DNA of 64,000 bases from a filamentous cyanobacterium CCP2 (lineage in GTDB: Bacteria; Cyanobacteriota; Cyanobacteriia; Elainellales; Elainellaceae). The translations under genes and the position numbers were made by a program. The DNA is taken from positions 34,873 through 98,872 of the forward strand of contig PVWD01000001.1 in NCBI GenBank assembly GCA_003003615.1, written 5' to 3'. Under the pieces are notes generated by a model, which saw only the letters and a list, made by a program, of their open reading frames with translations, was not told where the DNA came from and ran no database searches. Position 1 is the first letter of the stretch; every line of letters starts with the position of its first letter. Shown piece after piece: positions 1 through 8,748 of this stretch.

Positions 1-903
1 TTATGGGTATAGGAAGAGGGAATCTTTGCCGAATTGTTTTTGAGGTCGCCGTTAGAAACGAAGTTTCCGGGAGGCCAGGCAAGGATGGAGGCATCCACTT
101 CGTCTTCTAGCGTCTTCGCGTCTGGCAAATAAGCCTGCTCTCCATTGCCATTGATGTATGAGTGCTGACCAGGAGGAATGTTTGTTGGGTTAACATCGGT
201 TTGACGAAATAGGGCGGCTGTGTTGGAAGCCATCGCCAACAGTACCCCAAGATTGATGTCTGTATTGGTTGCGCCTTCCATGATGCGTCCAGTTTTCTCA
301 TTCACAGCCGTATGGCAGACAGCACAGGTCACTCCCACCCGGAGTTTGGCATTGTCAATGTGGGTGATTAATCCCAGGGGGAAGAGGGAACCTTTTGGAA
401 CATCAAGACCTGTATTTAGTGATGTGCCTGCTTTAAAAGTGCGTCCTCCGATAGTGACATCCTGATCGAGGGGAATTTGCAAATTCGTTGTGGATTCACC
501 CTTGAGGGCTGTAATCGCTGTTACCAACTTCCTCACGGTTAGAGGACCGTCCAGAATGCCGATAACATCCGTAAAAAGAATTTCATTGCCAAATGTTTCC
601 TGATAAAACGCATCTCGTCCCAGATCAATCAGGTTTTCAGTGATCTCGACTGCCCCTTTTTCAGGTGATAACTGTTCGCGCCCCGATTGTGTCTGCAAGA
701 GAGTGGCTGCCTCTTCTTTATTAACGACTTTGCCCAGCACATCATACGAGCCAACCCCCCTTGGCGCAGATTTTGTAAATGGGGTATATATAGGTCATGC
801 CAATGCCCGGTGGTCTTCCAGGCAGGGTCAGTTCAATTTGTTAGCCTGCCAAACCAGCAAGGACGACCAGAGCAATTAGGATAATCAGTGAGCGGAACCA
901 CAT
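1..903 (-). pseudogene. broken c-type cytochrome gene, cut by the window edge
   Basis: Translating the minus strand gives a continuous coding signal with a haem c motif, CAVCH, at about 313-340. Downstream it reads ITHIDNAKLRVGVT before the motif, and the frame stays open to base 1. The 5' end is broken. An ATG at 901-903 starts a 20-residue hydrophobic leader (MWFRSLIILIALVVLAGLAG) that meets TAA at 841-843. The continuing sequence (QIELTLPGRPPGIGMTY) then shifts frame by one base in a TATATATA run near 786-794 before resuming as TPFTKSAPRGVG. A c-type cytochrome would carry haem outside the cytoplasmic membrane, which fits the leader. It follows lnt on the same strand. A nonsense change plus a slip in a simple repeat suggests decay; an assembly error in the repeat is the alternative. 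The 3' end lies outside the window. Confidence 0.72.
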
Positions 904-930
904 ATTCAGATCCTCATTTCTTGCTAAACG

Positions 931-2553
931 CTAATTCTGTGACAGCAGGTTACGGTTTCGTTTGAAACGGTCGAGCAACCAGGCTGCCAATCCTGCTACT
1001 GCCAACAAGGGGGTAAGCCAGTCTCCCCATCGAACATAGAGAGTTTGAGTTGAGCGGCGATAAATGGTATCGATGTGAAGTTCATAGGTGTTTAAGCTGG
1101 AGCGCCATAGGGTTCGTCCATGCGGGTCTACGATGCCGGAATAACCTGTGTTAGTGGCACGCACTGCCCAGCGATCGCTTTCAATTGCTCGCATGACATC
1201 CTGAGCATGATGTTGAGCAGGCATGGCTGGACTGTAATGGGCATTGTTGGAAGCGGTGAGGATAAACTGCCCTCCTGTCGCTGCTTGAGCGCGAAAATGC
1301 TCAGCAAAGGCAGACTCATAGCAAATTCCCACGATCGCTCGACCGAAGGGGGTATCGAAGGTTTGGTTAGATTGACCTGCAATCAGATTTGCTTTGAGCG
1401 GTGAGAGGCGATTCACGAATTGACCCAACCATTGCTCAAAGGGGATGTACTCGCCCAATGGCACTAGCTTGGCTTTCCGGTATTCACTGAGGGTCTGCCC
1501 ATTGCCCGCAACGGTAAACAGGCTATTGGTCAAGCGATTTCCTTGCGTACCCAAGGCTCCAACCCACGCCACAACTTTTTCTTCCAAAATGGTTTGATAA
1601 AAGGGATTTTGAATGCGGTTTGGCTCAGTCCATCGAAAGGGTAAAGCAACCTCTGGAGTGAGAACGGCATCAACCCCTTGATTTGCCAGTATCTGATACC
1701 CCTTAGTGTAGTTTTTGAGAGCGCGTTGCCAGCCTTCTTCGTAGAGCTTGACTTCGTTCGGAATATTGCCCTGAATGATGCCGACTTTCAGTGCTGATGA
1801 AGGAGGTTGAGCAAGTGGACGAATGTAGAAGGTAAAGCCGATTAAATGCAGAGTGATGATTGCTCCAGCAGCGATACACAAGTACTTCCAGTTGAAATAG
1901 ATAGGGCGAGTTACGTTTTTGCGGTTAATCCATGCCTCGGCAATCCATCCATTTACAGTAATAATGGCGGCGGTTACGGTGAGAGGACCTGAAATTTGCC
2001 CTAGATGCAGGAGTGGCAAGTTGAAGGGACTTTGCGTGTAGGACAGAGCACTCCAGTAAAGCGGTCCTTGGCTCCAGAGAAATTCCAGGCTACACCAAAG
2101 GGCTGTTCCAATCAGGACACGACTGAGAGCGATTCTTAACTTGGATGTTTGAGACAGAGATCGACAAACAAATCCAAATATTCCTACCCATAGCGCCACC
2201 TGGACAGCCCCCCACAACGTGATGAAGATCCAGCAGAAGAGGGCGATCGCCAGACTTGCCCACCAGTTGACTCCCATCCAGGTCATGGGGTGAATGCCAG
2301 TAATCCAGGATAGTGCCAGTCCGTGATACCCGATTCCCCAAACCAATCCTTGTAAGAGCAATGCTTTGAAACTGCTCTTGAATTTCACCGCTAAAACCCA
2401 TAACGGCACCAGTGCAACCCATGCCAGAACCCAGAAACTAAGGGGAGCAGGTGCTAACCCCATTAAAATGCCACTTGTTAGAACAATGATGAGAGGTTGA
2501 TGCTGCCAGAGCCGTTTTTTGAGATTCAGCTTCAGGGGCTTAGGTTCAGTCAT
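931..2553 (-). CDS. lnt: apolipoprotein N-acyltransferase
   Basis: This 540-residue membrane enzyme N-acylates the N-terminal cysteine of lipoproteins at the inner membrane, the last step of lipoprotein maturation. The first ~250 residues hold about seven to eight hydrophobic helices. The rest is a nitrilase-type domain whose Glu-Lys-Cys triad is visible as Glu301 (LTPEVALPF), Lys362 (YRKAKLVPLGEY) and Cys411 (VGICYES). The length is normal for the family. Its ATG overlaps the stop of the upstream methyltransferase by 4 bases (ATGA), indicating translational coupling. A plasmid copy beside exported metal and redox proteins is unusual; it may be an accessory paralogue. Confidence 0.93.
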   Translation of the reverse strand: MTEPKPLKLNLKKRLWQHQPLIIVLTSGILMGLAPAPLSFWVLAWVALVPLWVLAVKFKSSFKALLLQGLVWGIGYHGLALSWITGIHPMTWMGVNWWASLAIALFCWIFITLWGAVQVALWVGIFGFVCRSLSQTSKLRIALSRVLIGTALWCSLEFLWSQGPLYWSALSYTQSPFNLPLLHLGQISGPLTVTAAIITVNGWIAEAWINRKNVTRPIYFNWKYLCIAAGAIITLHLIGFTFYIRPLAQPPSSALKVGIIQGNIPNEVKLYEEGWQRALKNYTKGYQILANQGVDAVLTPEVALPFRWTEPNRIQNPFYQTILEEKVVAWVGALGTQGNRLTNSLFTVAGNGQTLSEYRKAKLVPLGEYIPFEQWLGQFVNRLSPLKANLIAGQSNQTFDTPFGRAIVGICYESAFAEHFRAQAATGGQFILTASNNAHYSPAMPAQHHAQDVMRAIESDRWAVRATNTGYSGIVDPHGRTLWRSSLNTYELHIDTIYRRSTQTLYVRWGDWLTPLLAVAGLAAWLLDRFKRNRNLLSQN

Positions 2554-3191
2554 GGATTCGTCGGGCGGACAAAGTTCATCGTAAATGCAAGCCAGTTTCC
2601 GTAGAGGCGATCGAAGCGAAATCCAGCTTCTTCAGCCAAACGGCGAACTGTGCTCTGGCTTTGATAGTGGGGATCGGGGATGACTTCGGTGATTGATAGG
2701 ACACCGTTAGGTTTGAGCGCTTCATAGACCTCTCGTAGTGCCGCTTCCCGGTCTGGAATCTCTCCCAGCACCGTCACCAGCCACGCTCGATCAAAGGCAT
2801 GATGCTCCAGTTTGCCTTCGCCCGCTCCAGCCCGTATCATCCGCACGTTGGTCAGGTTTCGTTCACGCACTCGCTTTGCCACTCGATCCAACATGCCTTG
2901 CTGGATGTCTAATGCGACAACCTCGCCGTTGGGTCCTACCCGTTCAGCCGCCGGAATGGTGATTCGCCCCGGTCCACAACCAATATCTAAAACGCGCATA
3001 CCGGAAGCAATTTCAAGACGATCGAGAAGGGTTGCACTGCTGGCAACAGCATTCATGTATCCGTTTTCTAACGACCAGCCTAGCCAAGGTGGGCAGGGCA
3101 GCGATCGTTGTCGAGCAGCAAATCGCCACCATAAACCTATTCCAATCAGAATGGTAAAGGGTATCCCAATATCAAACAAAATTGTTCTCAT
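2550..3191 (-). CDS. class I SAM-dependent methyltransferase with N-terminal hydrophobic segment
   Basis: A 213-residue protein with the classical Rossmann motif I (VLDIGCGPGRITIPAAERV, about residues 68-86), followed by an acidic residue at the end of strand 2 (VVALDIQQGM) and a motif resembling motif III (LKPNGVLSITEVIPDPHYQS). These bind S-adenosylmethionine. The first ~25 residues form a hydrophobic segment (FDIGIPFTILIGIGLWW), suggesting membrane anchoring. The substrate cannot be read from the sequence; a small molecule, lipid or quinone is plausible. It is coupled to lnt by a 4-base overlap. Confidence 0.8.
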   Translation of the reverse strand: MRTILFDIGIPFTILIGIGLWWRFAARQRSLPCPPWLGWSLENGYMNAVASSATLLDRLEIASGMRVLDIGCGPGRITIPAAERVGPNGEVVALDIQQGMLDRVAKRVRERNLTNVRMIRAGAGEGKLEHHAFDRAWLVTVLGEIPDREAALREVYEALKPNGVLSITEVIPDPHYQSQSTVRRLAEEAGFRFDRLYGNWLAFTMNFVRPTNP

Positions 3192-3327
3192 AGCATTGAA
3201 ACCCTCATTACGATTTTGGTATCAGAGCTTGCTCTGTTTATGCTTTCTTAATCACTCCAAACCACAGCAGTTGGTGAGACCGTTTTGATGTTATTTCCTC
3301 TATTTGCACTCTTTTGTCTGATGTAGC

Positions 3328-3969
3328 TCATCGCCTTGTTCCAGAGCGCGACTCTCTTGCAGCATCGCGCAGAATATCGATTCCACCTTTCACGGCGATC
3401 GCGGCAATTGCGACACCGACGACCAGATCGGGCCAAGGTTGATTAATCCAGGCAACTAGCCCACCAGCAACCAGAATGCCCAGGTTAGAGATAAAGTCGT
3501 TAATGCTGAAGGTTTGGGCTGCACGGAGGTTGACATCGGCATTTTTTAGGGGCTTCAGCAGTTTGAGGCTAAGTAGATTGATTGCCGTCGAAATCACGCT
3601 CATTGCGACCATGACGATTCCAGTAGGCTCGGTGCCTGTCATGACACGACGGATTGCATCGCCTAAAACGCCAATTGCGAAGATAATTAGAAGCACACCT
3701 GATACACGCGCTGCGACAACTTTCAGCTTTGGCGATCGCCCGATCGCGAAAAGACTGATTGCGTAGACAGCACTGTCGGATAAGTTGTCCAAGGCATTAG
3801 CGATCAACCCACTGGAGTTACCCAGTAAGCCGGTTATGAATAGTGAAAGCGACAGGAGCACATTCAATCCCAGAACCTGAAATAAAACGCGGCGCTTTCG
3901 GCGTGCCGTCGCGTCAACAGTTTTGTTTTTGTTTGAGTCTTTGTTGGAGTCGTTAGTTGCTTTGCTCAT
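3328..3969 (-). CDS. short cation diffusion facilitator (CDF) family transporter
   Basis: A 213-residue protein with a charged N-terminus and about five to six membrane helices. The helix-2 region carries a DNLSD (DxxxD) pair, and another acidic site lies in helix 5 (SINDFISN), as expected of CDF metal/proton antiporters that move Zn, Co, Cd or Fe out of the cytoplasm. The C-terminal cytosolic metal-binding domain of full-length CDF proteins (~300 aa) is missing; the protein ends shortly after the last helix. Its ATG overlaps the stop of the ICMT-like gene by 4 bases. The neighbouring metal ATPases support a role in metal efflux. The metal is unknown. Confidence 0.8.
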   Translation of the reverse strand: MSKATNDSNKDSNKNKTVDATARRKRRVLFQVLGLNVLLSLSLFITGLLGNSSGLIANALDNLSDSAVYAISLFAIGRSPKLKVVAARVSGVLLIIFAIGVLGDAIRRVMTGTEPTGIVMVAMSVISTAINLLSLKLLKPLKNADVNLRAAQTFSINDFISNLGILVAGGLVAWINQPWPDLVVGVAIAAIAVKGGIDILRDAARESRSGTRR

Positions 3970-4595
3970 AATGATTCTGGGTTTGAGAATGCTTGCCTGT
4001 GTGTAAAGTGCGGAATCAAACGACCCGTGTGTTTCATGTACTCACGGTACTGACCGCCGAACGTTTCAATCATCATTGCTTCTTCTTCAGGAATCCGTAG
4101 AACAACGATTAGCAATATCAATAGGGTCCCAATTAGTCCGATGAACCAACTTGCAGTTAGGAGACAAATGCCAAGTTCAAACAGAAAAAAAGCTGAATAC
4201 ATGGGATGCCGAACCCAACGATACAGTCCATGCGTAATCAACTGATGATGTTCTCGTACCACTAGAGTGGGGCTGAAGTTCTTACCCAGGGAATGATGAA
4301 CCCATCCCCATGCAGCCAGCGCAAATACCATCAAACCGGCTCCACTCCAACGCAGTCCTACCGGAAAATTTAGAGCAGACCATTTCATCCATTCAGGATT
4401 AATGATCCAAACCAAAAGACTGCCAAGCCAGGTGAGACTAGTCGGAATTCCTAGTACCAAAAACCAGTTGCTTTCCCTTTCTGTAAATTGGCTCTCGCGA
4501 AAAACTCCACTCTTGACGCGGTAGTAAATTCGCATGATCGCCAATACAGCAAGAGCGGCTGCAAGGATAATTTGAAAAATGGTTTCGTTCAACAT
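3966..4595 (-). CDS. isoprenylcysteine carboxyl methyltransferase (ICMT) family membrane protein
   Basis: A 209-residue multi-pass membrane protein. It has the ICMT-type C-terminal signature RHPMYSAFF followed by EEEAMMIETFGGQYREYMKHTGR, the SAM-binding end of this fold, where Glu and Tyr/Arg residues are conserved. Bacterial members methylate small molecules or lipids of unknown identity and often travel with metal-efflux genes. It is coupled by 4-base overlap to the CDF transporter and sits downstream of the P450 on the same strand. Confidence 0.85.
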   Translation of the reverse strand: MLNETIFQIILAAALAVLAIMRIYYRVKSGVFRESQFTERESNWFLVLGIPTSLTWLGSLLVWIINPEWMKWSALNFPVGLRWSGAGLMVFALAAWGWVHHSLGKNFSPTLVVREHHQLITHGLYRWVRHPMYSAFFLFELGICLLTASWFIGLIGTLLILLIVVLRIPEEEAMMIETFGGQYREYMKHTGRLIPHFTHRQAFSNPESL

Positions 4596-4648
4596 ACTTC
4601 TGGACTCTCATGGTTGATTTGCTGGCAGGTGTAAATGAACGGAAGTTC

Positions 4649-6007
4649 TTAGGACTGAGGTTGAAGATTCAACTCTCGCAGCCGCACCAAAATGCCGCAT
4701 TCGGGACGAAGTGTAATGGAAGCTTGGGGAATAATGGGACAGCTTGGCGTGACATCGAGTTGGAAGCGCTGCGCGATCGTTGCCAGCAGCAGAACGGCTT
4801 CCATTAGGGCAAAGCCTTTGCCAATGCAAATGCGCGGACCATCACCAAAGGGAATGTACACACCTCTCGGCAGCTTTTTCTCCAGATCATCTGCCCATCG
4901 CTCCGGTTGAAACGCTTCTGGATTGTCGAAATACTTAGGACTGCGATGCATGACCCACTGACTGATCATCACAACAGTTCCAGCAGGCACCATGTAGTCT
5001 CCAATCGTGCAATCTTCGGCAGCTTCTCGTCCAAAAAGGGAGACAGGCGGATAGAGCCGCATTGCCTCTTTTACGACCATGTTCGTGTAATTCAAACGCG
5101 GCAGGTCAGCGACCGTAGGAGTGCGGACATCCAGCACTTCTTGCAACTCGTTCTGCAACTTGGTTCGCACCTCTGGATTGTCTGACAAGAGCATCCAGGT
5201 CCATGAGAGAGCGTTGGCAGTTGTCTCATGCCCTGCTAACATCAGGGTTGCTACTTCGTCGCGCAATTGCTTGTCATCCATCTGATTGCCCGTTTCCTCA
5301 TCACGAGCTTGCATCAACATTGACAACAAATCGCCAGTCTCTTCATTGCTAGAGCGGCGTTGGCGAATCAGGGTGTAGATGGCTTCATCCATTTCGGCGA
5401 TCGCCTGACGGTATCGGATATTCTCTGGTCTGGGAAACCATTCCAGCACCAGATAGCCCTGCCTGCGCTTACTTTCAAACCAGTTCATAGTTACATCTAG
5501 CGCACGGGCAACCGCATTTGCTTCACTCTCATCGACATCCTGGTTGAAAATTGTTTTCATGACAATGTTGAGCGTGAGACGCATCATATCAGCATGAATG
5601 TCACGCTCTTCTCCATCGCGCCAGGTATTAACCATGCGCTCGGCATAGTTCACCATCGCTTCGCTATAGCCTTGAATGCGCGACTGATGAAATACAGGTT
5701 GAGCTAAACGTCGCTGCCGCAGCCAAGAATCCCCTTCAGTCGTGAGTAATCCTTCGCCTAGTAAGGTTTTTAGAATCCGAAATCCTCGGCTTTTAATGAA
5801 TTTCTCCCGGTCTTTCAGCACTTGCTCGATGTAGTCGGGATTGGTAATGAGGCAGGCAGGCGTTAAGCCCAATCGCAGCGGCACAATATCGCCATACTCA
5901 CGGGCGCAGCGAGTTAAAAAGGCTAGTGGATCATTGCCTAAATCAACCAAACTCCCGACGATGGAATTACCTTGAGGTCCGGGCAGGTCGAAGATATCTT
6001 GAGTCAT
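4649..6007 (-). CDS. cytochrome P450
   Basis: A 452-residue monooxygenase with all hallmarks: I-helix oxygen-binding motif AGHETTANALSW, K-helix ExxR (EAMRLYPP), the PERF-like segment (FQPERWADD), and the haem loop FGDGPRICIGKG with the Cys thiolate ligand near residue 391. Overall it resembles bacterial P450s of the CYP110/CYP120 or fatty-acid hydroxylase type. The ATG at 6007 is preferred over the one at 6034 because an AAGGA ribosome-binding site lies just before it, between the two. The substrate is unknown. No ferredoxin or reductase gene adjoins it. Confidence 0.93.
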   Translation of the reverse strand: MTQDIFDLPGPQGNSIVGSLVDLGNDPLAFLTRCAREYGDIVPLRLGLTPACLITNPDYIEQVLKDREKFIKSRGFRILKTLLGEGLLTTEGDSWLRQRRLAQPVFHQSRIQGYSEAMVNYAERMVNTWRDGEERDIHADMMRLTLNIVMKTIFNQDVDESEANAVARALDVTMNWFESKRRQGYLVLEWFPRPENIRYRQAIAEMDEAIYTLIRQRRSSNEETGDLLSMLMQARDEETGNQMDDKQLRDEVATLMLAGHETTANALSWTWMLLSDNPEVRTKLQNELQEVLDVRTPTVADLPRLNYTNMVVKEAMRLYPPVSLFGREAAEDCTIGDYMVPAGTVVMISQWVMHRSPKYFDNPEAFQPERWADDLEKKLPRGVYIPFGDGPRICIGKGFALMEAVLLLATIAQRFQLDVTPSCPIIPQASITLRPECGILVRLRELNLQPQS

Positions 6008-6140
6008 GAAAAAATTCCTTTTGATGAACGACAAACATTTAGACTTTTAGATAAAGCAGGGTTTTCGTTGTATCAAAGCGATCGTTCTAAACCGCGCTGA
6101 ATATTGTGCGACCGACAAGAGCATAGGTATCTAGCAACCG

Positions 6141-8111
6141 CTAGACCTGTTGCCGAGTAATGCGTAAGCCATTGGCGATCGCCAACAGTTCACTGGCTTC
6201 ATGGGCAAATACCGCAGCCGTAATTCCTAACAAGCCAAGAATTGCACCGGGAATTAGAATGACCAGCACCAGAATGGAGAAGACAATGTTTTGAAAACTA
6301 ATGCGTTGGCTGGCTTTGGCAAGCTTCAGTGCATAGGCAACCCGACTCGGATCGTCGCCCATGAGGGCGATATCAGCCGCTTCGATCGCCGCATCGGTTC
6401 CGGCTGTGCCCATTGCAAGTCCTACGGTCGCCGTTGCTAAGGCTGGAGCATCATTGATCCCATCTCCGGTCATCGCAACCGGACCATACTGCTGTTCAAG
6501 CTCCTGAATCGCCTTCACCTTGTCATCGGGTTTGAGATCAGCTCGAACTTCGTCAATGCCGAGTTCAGCGGCGATCGCTTTAGCAGTTCGGGCATTGTCT
6601 CCAGTTAGCATCGCAACTTTGACCTGCATCTTGTGCAGTTGTTGAATCGCCCGTTTCGCTTCTGGGCGGGGTTCGTCTCGAATGGCGAATAAACCCTCAA
6701 TCCGATCTTGAGTTCCAACCAGAACAACTGTTTTGCCCTCTACCTGCAATCGCTCAATTTCAGGTTCTAATCGTTCTAAGGGAACCCGCAGTTGTCGAAA
6801 TAGACCTGGACTACCGATATAAATTGTCTGTCCGTCTATATCGGCTTTTGCACCTGCACCTGTAAGCGATTGAAAATTCTGCACCGCTGCAATTGCAATG
6901 CCTTCCGCCTGCGCGTTTTCTACAATGGCTTTCGCCAGCGGATGTTCGCTCAAGTGCTCGATGCTGGCAGCCTGACGCAGTAATGAGGCAGTCTCATTGG
7001 TCGTTGAGAGAACATTCGTTACAATAGGCTTGCCGCGAGTGAGGGTACCAGTTTTGTCAAACGCCACAACTCGAATCTTTGCCAGGTTCTCCAGGTGAAT
7101 ACCGCCTTTGATTAACACGCCTTCTCGACCCGATCGCCCGATCGCGGCTGAGATCGCAACGGGAGTTGAAATCACCAAGGCACAGGGAGCCGCCGCCACA
7201 AGCAGGACGACCGCTCGAACCGACCAGAGGGCGAAGTTAGCCTTCAACAGGAACGGGATAACGACCAGGAGCAGTGCAACAACCAAGACAGCAGGACTGT
7301 AGCGGCGACCAAAGCGATCGATCCAGCGTTGAGCACTAGACTTCACACCTTGAGCTTCCTCAACTGTTTGAATAATTTTTTGCAGGGAGTTAGAAGCAAA
7401 GCTGGTCGTTGCTCGCACCTTGAGAATGCCAGTCGTGTTAATTGTTCCGGCAAACACTTTGTCACCCAAGGCTTTTTCAACTGGAACTGATTCTCCGGTG
7501 ACGGCTGCCTCATCGATACTGCTAGCTCCCTCGATGATTTCTCCATCTGTTGGAATGCGTTCACCCGGACGAACCAGAAACAGGTTGCCAGCCTCAAGCT
7601 CTTTCGCAGAAATCTGCACTTCTCCCGCATCGGTCAAAAGAGCAGCGGTTTCGGGCACTAAGTCCAGCAGCGCCCGAATAGCAGTACGAGTGCGGGCAAA
7701 CGTGTATTCCTCGATTGACTCGGCTCCAGCATAGAGAAACACCAGAAAGGCAGCTTCAAACCATTGCCCCAAAATGACAGCTCCCAAAGTGGCAAACGCC
7801 ATTAATGCTTCAATGCCAATCTCCCGTTCTTCCACAAATTCTTCCCAACCTTCTCGTGCCCAGTAATAAGCACCAATCAAAATAGCCAGCCCGAAAATGC
7901 TGTAGGGGACGTAAACCGGAACTTGAAACTGGCTGACCAGCCAACCTGTAACCAGTAACGCTCCGGCAATCAATGCATTCCGAATGGGAGGAAACGCATA
8001 CCAGGGACCCTCAAACCCTTCTACATCGTCATCATCGTCTTGGTCGGTGTCGTGATTATGGTTGTCAGCCTGCTGCAACTGGAGCGCTCTCCGTTCTTCA
8101 TCTGAAGACAT
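6141..8111 (-). CDS. P1B-type heavy-metal ATPase with APC membrane motif and His/Asp-rich N-terminus
   Basis: A 656-residue metal-exporting ATPase. It has the actuator motif TGES, the phosphorylation motif DKTGTLT near residue 350, the nucleotide-binding HP dipeptide (SEHPLAK) and GDGINDAP. The helix-6 metal motif reads APC (near residue 307) where ZntA and CopA carry CPC, so the first cysteine ligand is replaced. There is no HMA domain; instead the N-terminus has a His/Asp-rich stretch (DNHNHDTDQDDDDD). The C-terminus has a HEASELLAI segment seen in Zn/Cd/Pb pumps. The missing Cys leaves the metal open: Zn, Cd, Co or Pb are all possible. Confidence 0.9.
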   Translation of the reverse strand: MSSDEERRALQLQQADNHNHDTDQDDDDDVEGFEGPWYAFPPIRNALIAGALLVTGWLVSQFQVPVYVPYSIFGLAILIGAYYWAREGWEEFVEEREIGIEALMAFATLGAVILGQWFEAAFLVFLYAGAESIEEYTFARTRTAIRALLDLVPETAALLTDAGEVQISAKELEAGNLFLVRPGERIPTDGEIIEGASSIDEAAVTGESVPVEKALGDKVFAGTINTTGILKVRATTSFASNSLQKIIQTVEEAQGVKSSAQRWIDRFGRRYSPAVLVVALLLVVIPFLLKANFALWSVRAVVLLVAAAPCALVISTPVAISAAIGRSGREGVLIKGGIHLENLAKIRVVAFDKTGTLTRGKPIVTNVLSTTNETASLLRQAASIEHLSEHPLAKAIVENAQAEGIAIAAVQNFQSLTGAGAKADIDGQTIYIGSPGLFRQLRVPLERLEPEIERLQVEGKTVVLVGTQDRIEGLFAIRDEPRPEAKRAIQQLHKMQVKVAMLTGDNARTAKAIAAELGIDEVRADLKPDDKVKAIQELEQQYGPVAMTGDGINDAPALATATVGLAMGTAGTDAAIEAADIALMGDDPSRVAYALKLAKASQRISFQNIVFSILVLVILIPGAILGLLGITAAVFAHEASELLAIANGLRITRQQV

Positions 8112-8139
8112 AGCATCACCCTTGGAAGTTCACAAACAG

Positions 8140-8161
8140 CATATCAGTAGATCATGATATG
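8140..8161. promoter_or_regulatory. candidate operator, CATATCA-N8-TGATATG
   Basis: A perfect inverted repeat with 7-base arms (8140-8146 and 8155-8161) and an 8-base spacer. It lies in the divergent intergenic region, 28 bases before the metal ATPase start and 82 bases before the small secreted protein. Position and symmetry fit a dimeric metal-responsive repressor; it is not identical to the SmtB-type site at 14111. Confidence 0.45.
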
Positions 8162-8242
8162 TTAATTTCAGTGAATGATCGAGGCGCGTTGGATGAACTG
8201 ATGTATTCTCGTTAAGAAATTTATTGATATGAGGAGTAAACA

Positions 8243-8614
8243 ATGAACAAAAAGCTTGTAGCGGCTTTATTAACCAGCCCCAGTCTGTTCAGTTCGGTTG
8301 TGCTGAATGCAAACACGGTTCATGCTGCGGCTGTTTCAGTCCAATCCACAACAGCCGGGTCTACACCTATTGAACAGCGGGTCTGTTCTCACGCTCGTTG
8401 TGTTTCATCAAGCCAGCTTGCATCTACTCAAACAGCACCTATTCGAGAAGTCGTTTTTGAGCAAGCGACTATCGTTGCGGCTGCACAACCGACGTACAGT
8501 GAGTATCCTATGACCATTGAAGAGAGTAATGCAGCGATCGCCTTGTTTGGATGTGATTGTCCCGCTTGTGTCAATGCACTTCGCCAGTTACGCGGACAGG
8601 CTCCCTACTTGTAA
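8243..8614 (+). CDS. small secreted Cys-containing protein of unknown function
   Basis: A 123-residue protein I do not recognise. A GAGG ribosome-binding site precedes the ATG. Residues 1-30 look like a Sec signal peptide ending near NTVHAAA. The mature part is Ser/Thr/Ala-rich and low-complexity, with a Cys pair (RVCSHARC) and a compact C-terminal motif FGCDCPACVNALRQLRG that resembles a thioredoxin-like or metal-binding Cys cluster (CDCPAC). It stands between a metal ATPase and a VKOR-thioredoxin disulfide-forming enzyme, so it could be a periplasmic metal binder or a substrate of that enzyme. This is inference from position. Confidence 0.6.
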   Translation: MNKKLVAALLTSPSLFSSVVLNANTVHAAAVSVQSTTAGSTPIEQRVCSHARCVSSSQLASTQTAPIREVVFEQATIVAAAQPTYSEYPMTIEESNAAIALFGCDCPACVNALRQLRGQAPYL

Positions 8615-8748
8615 ATTTGTTATCAAAAAACATTCCACACATGGTCGTAACGGTTTAGGCAGATACCAGTGTGCCCACTATGATGCAGAAAGCGCATAAT
8701 CGCTCCCCCCTGCTCAGCTCTTACTTTGTTTACTTACTTTTTCCCCAT

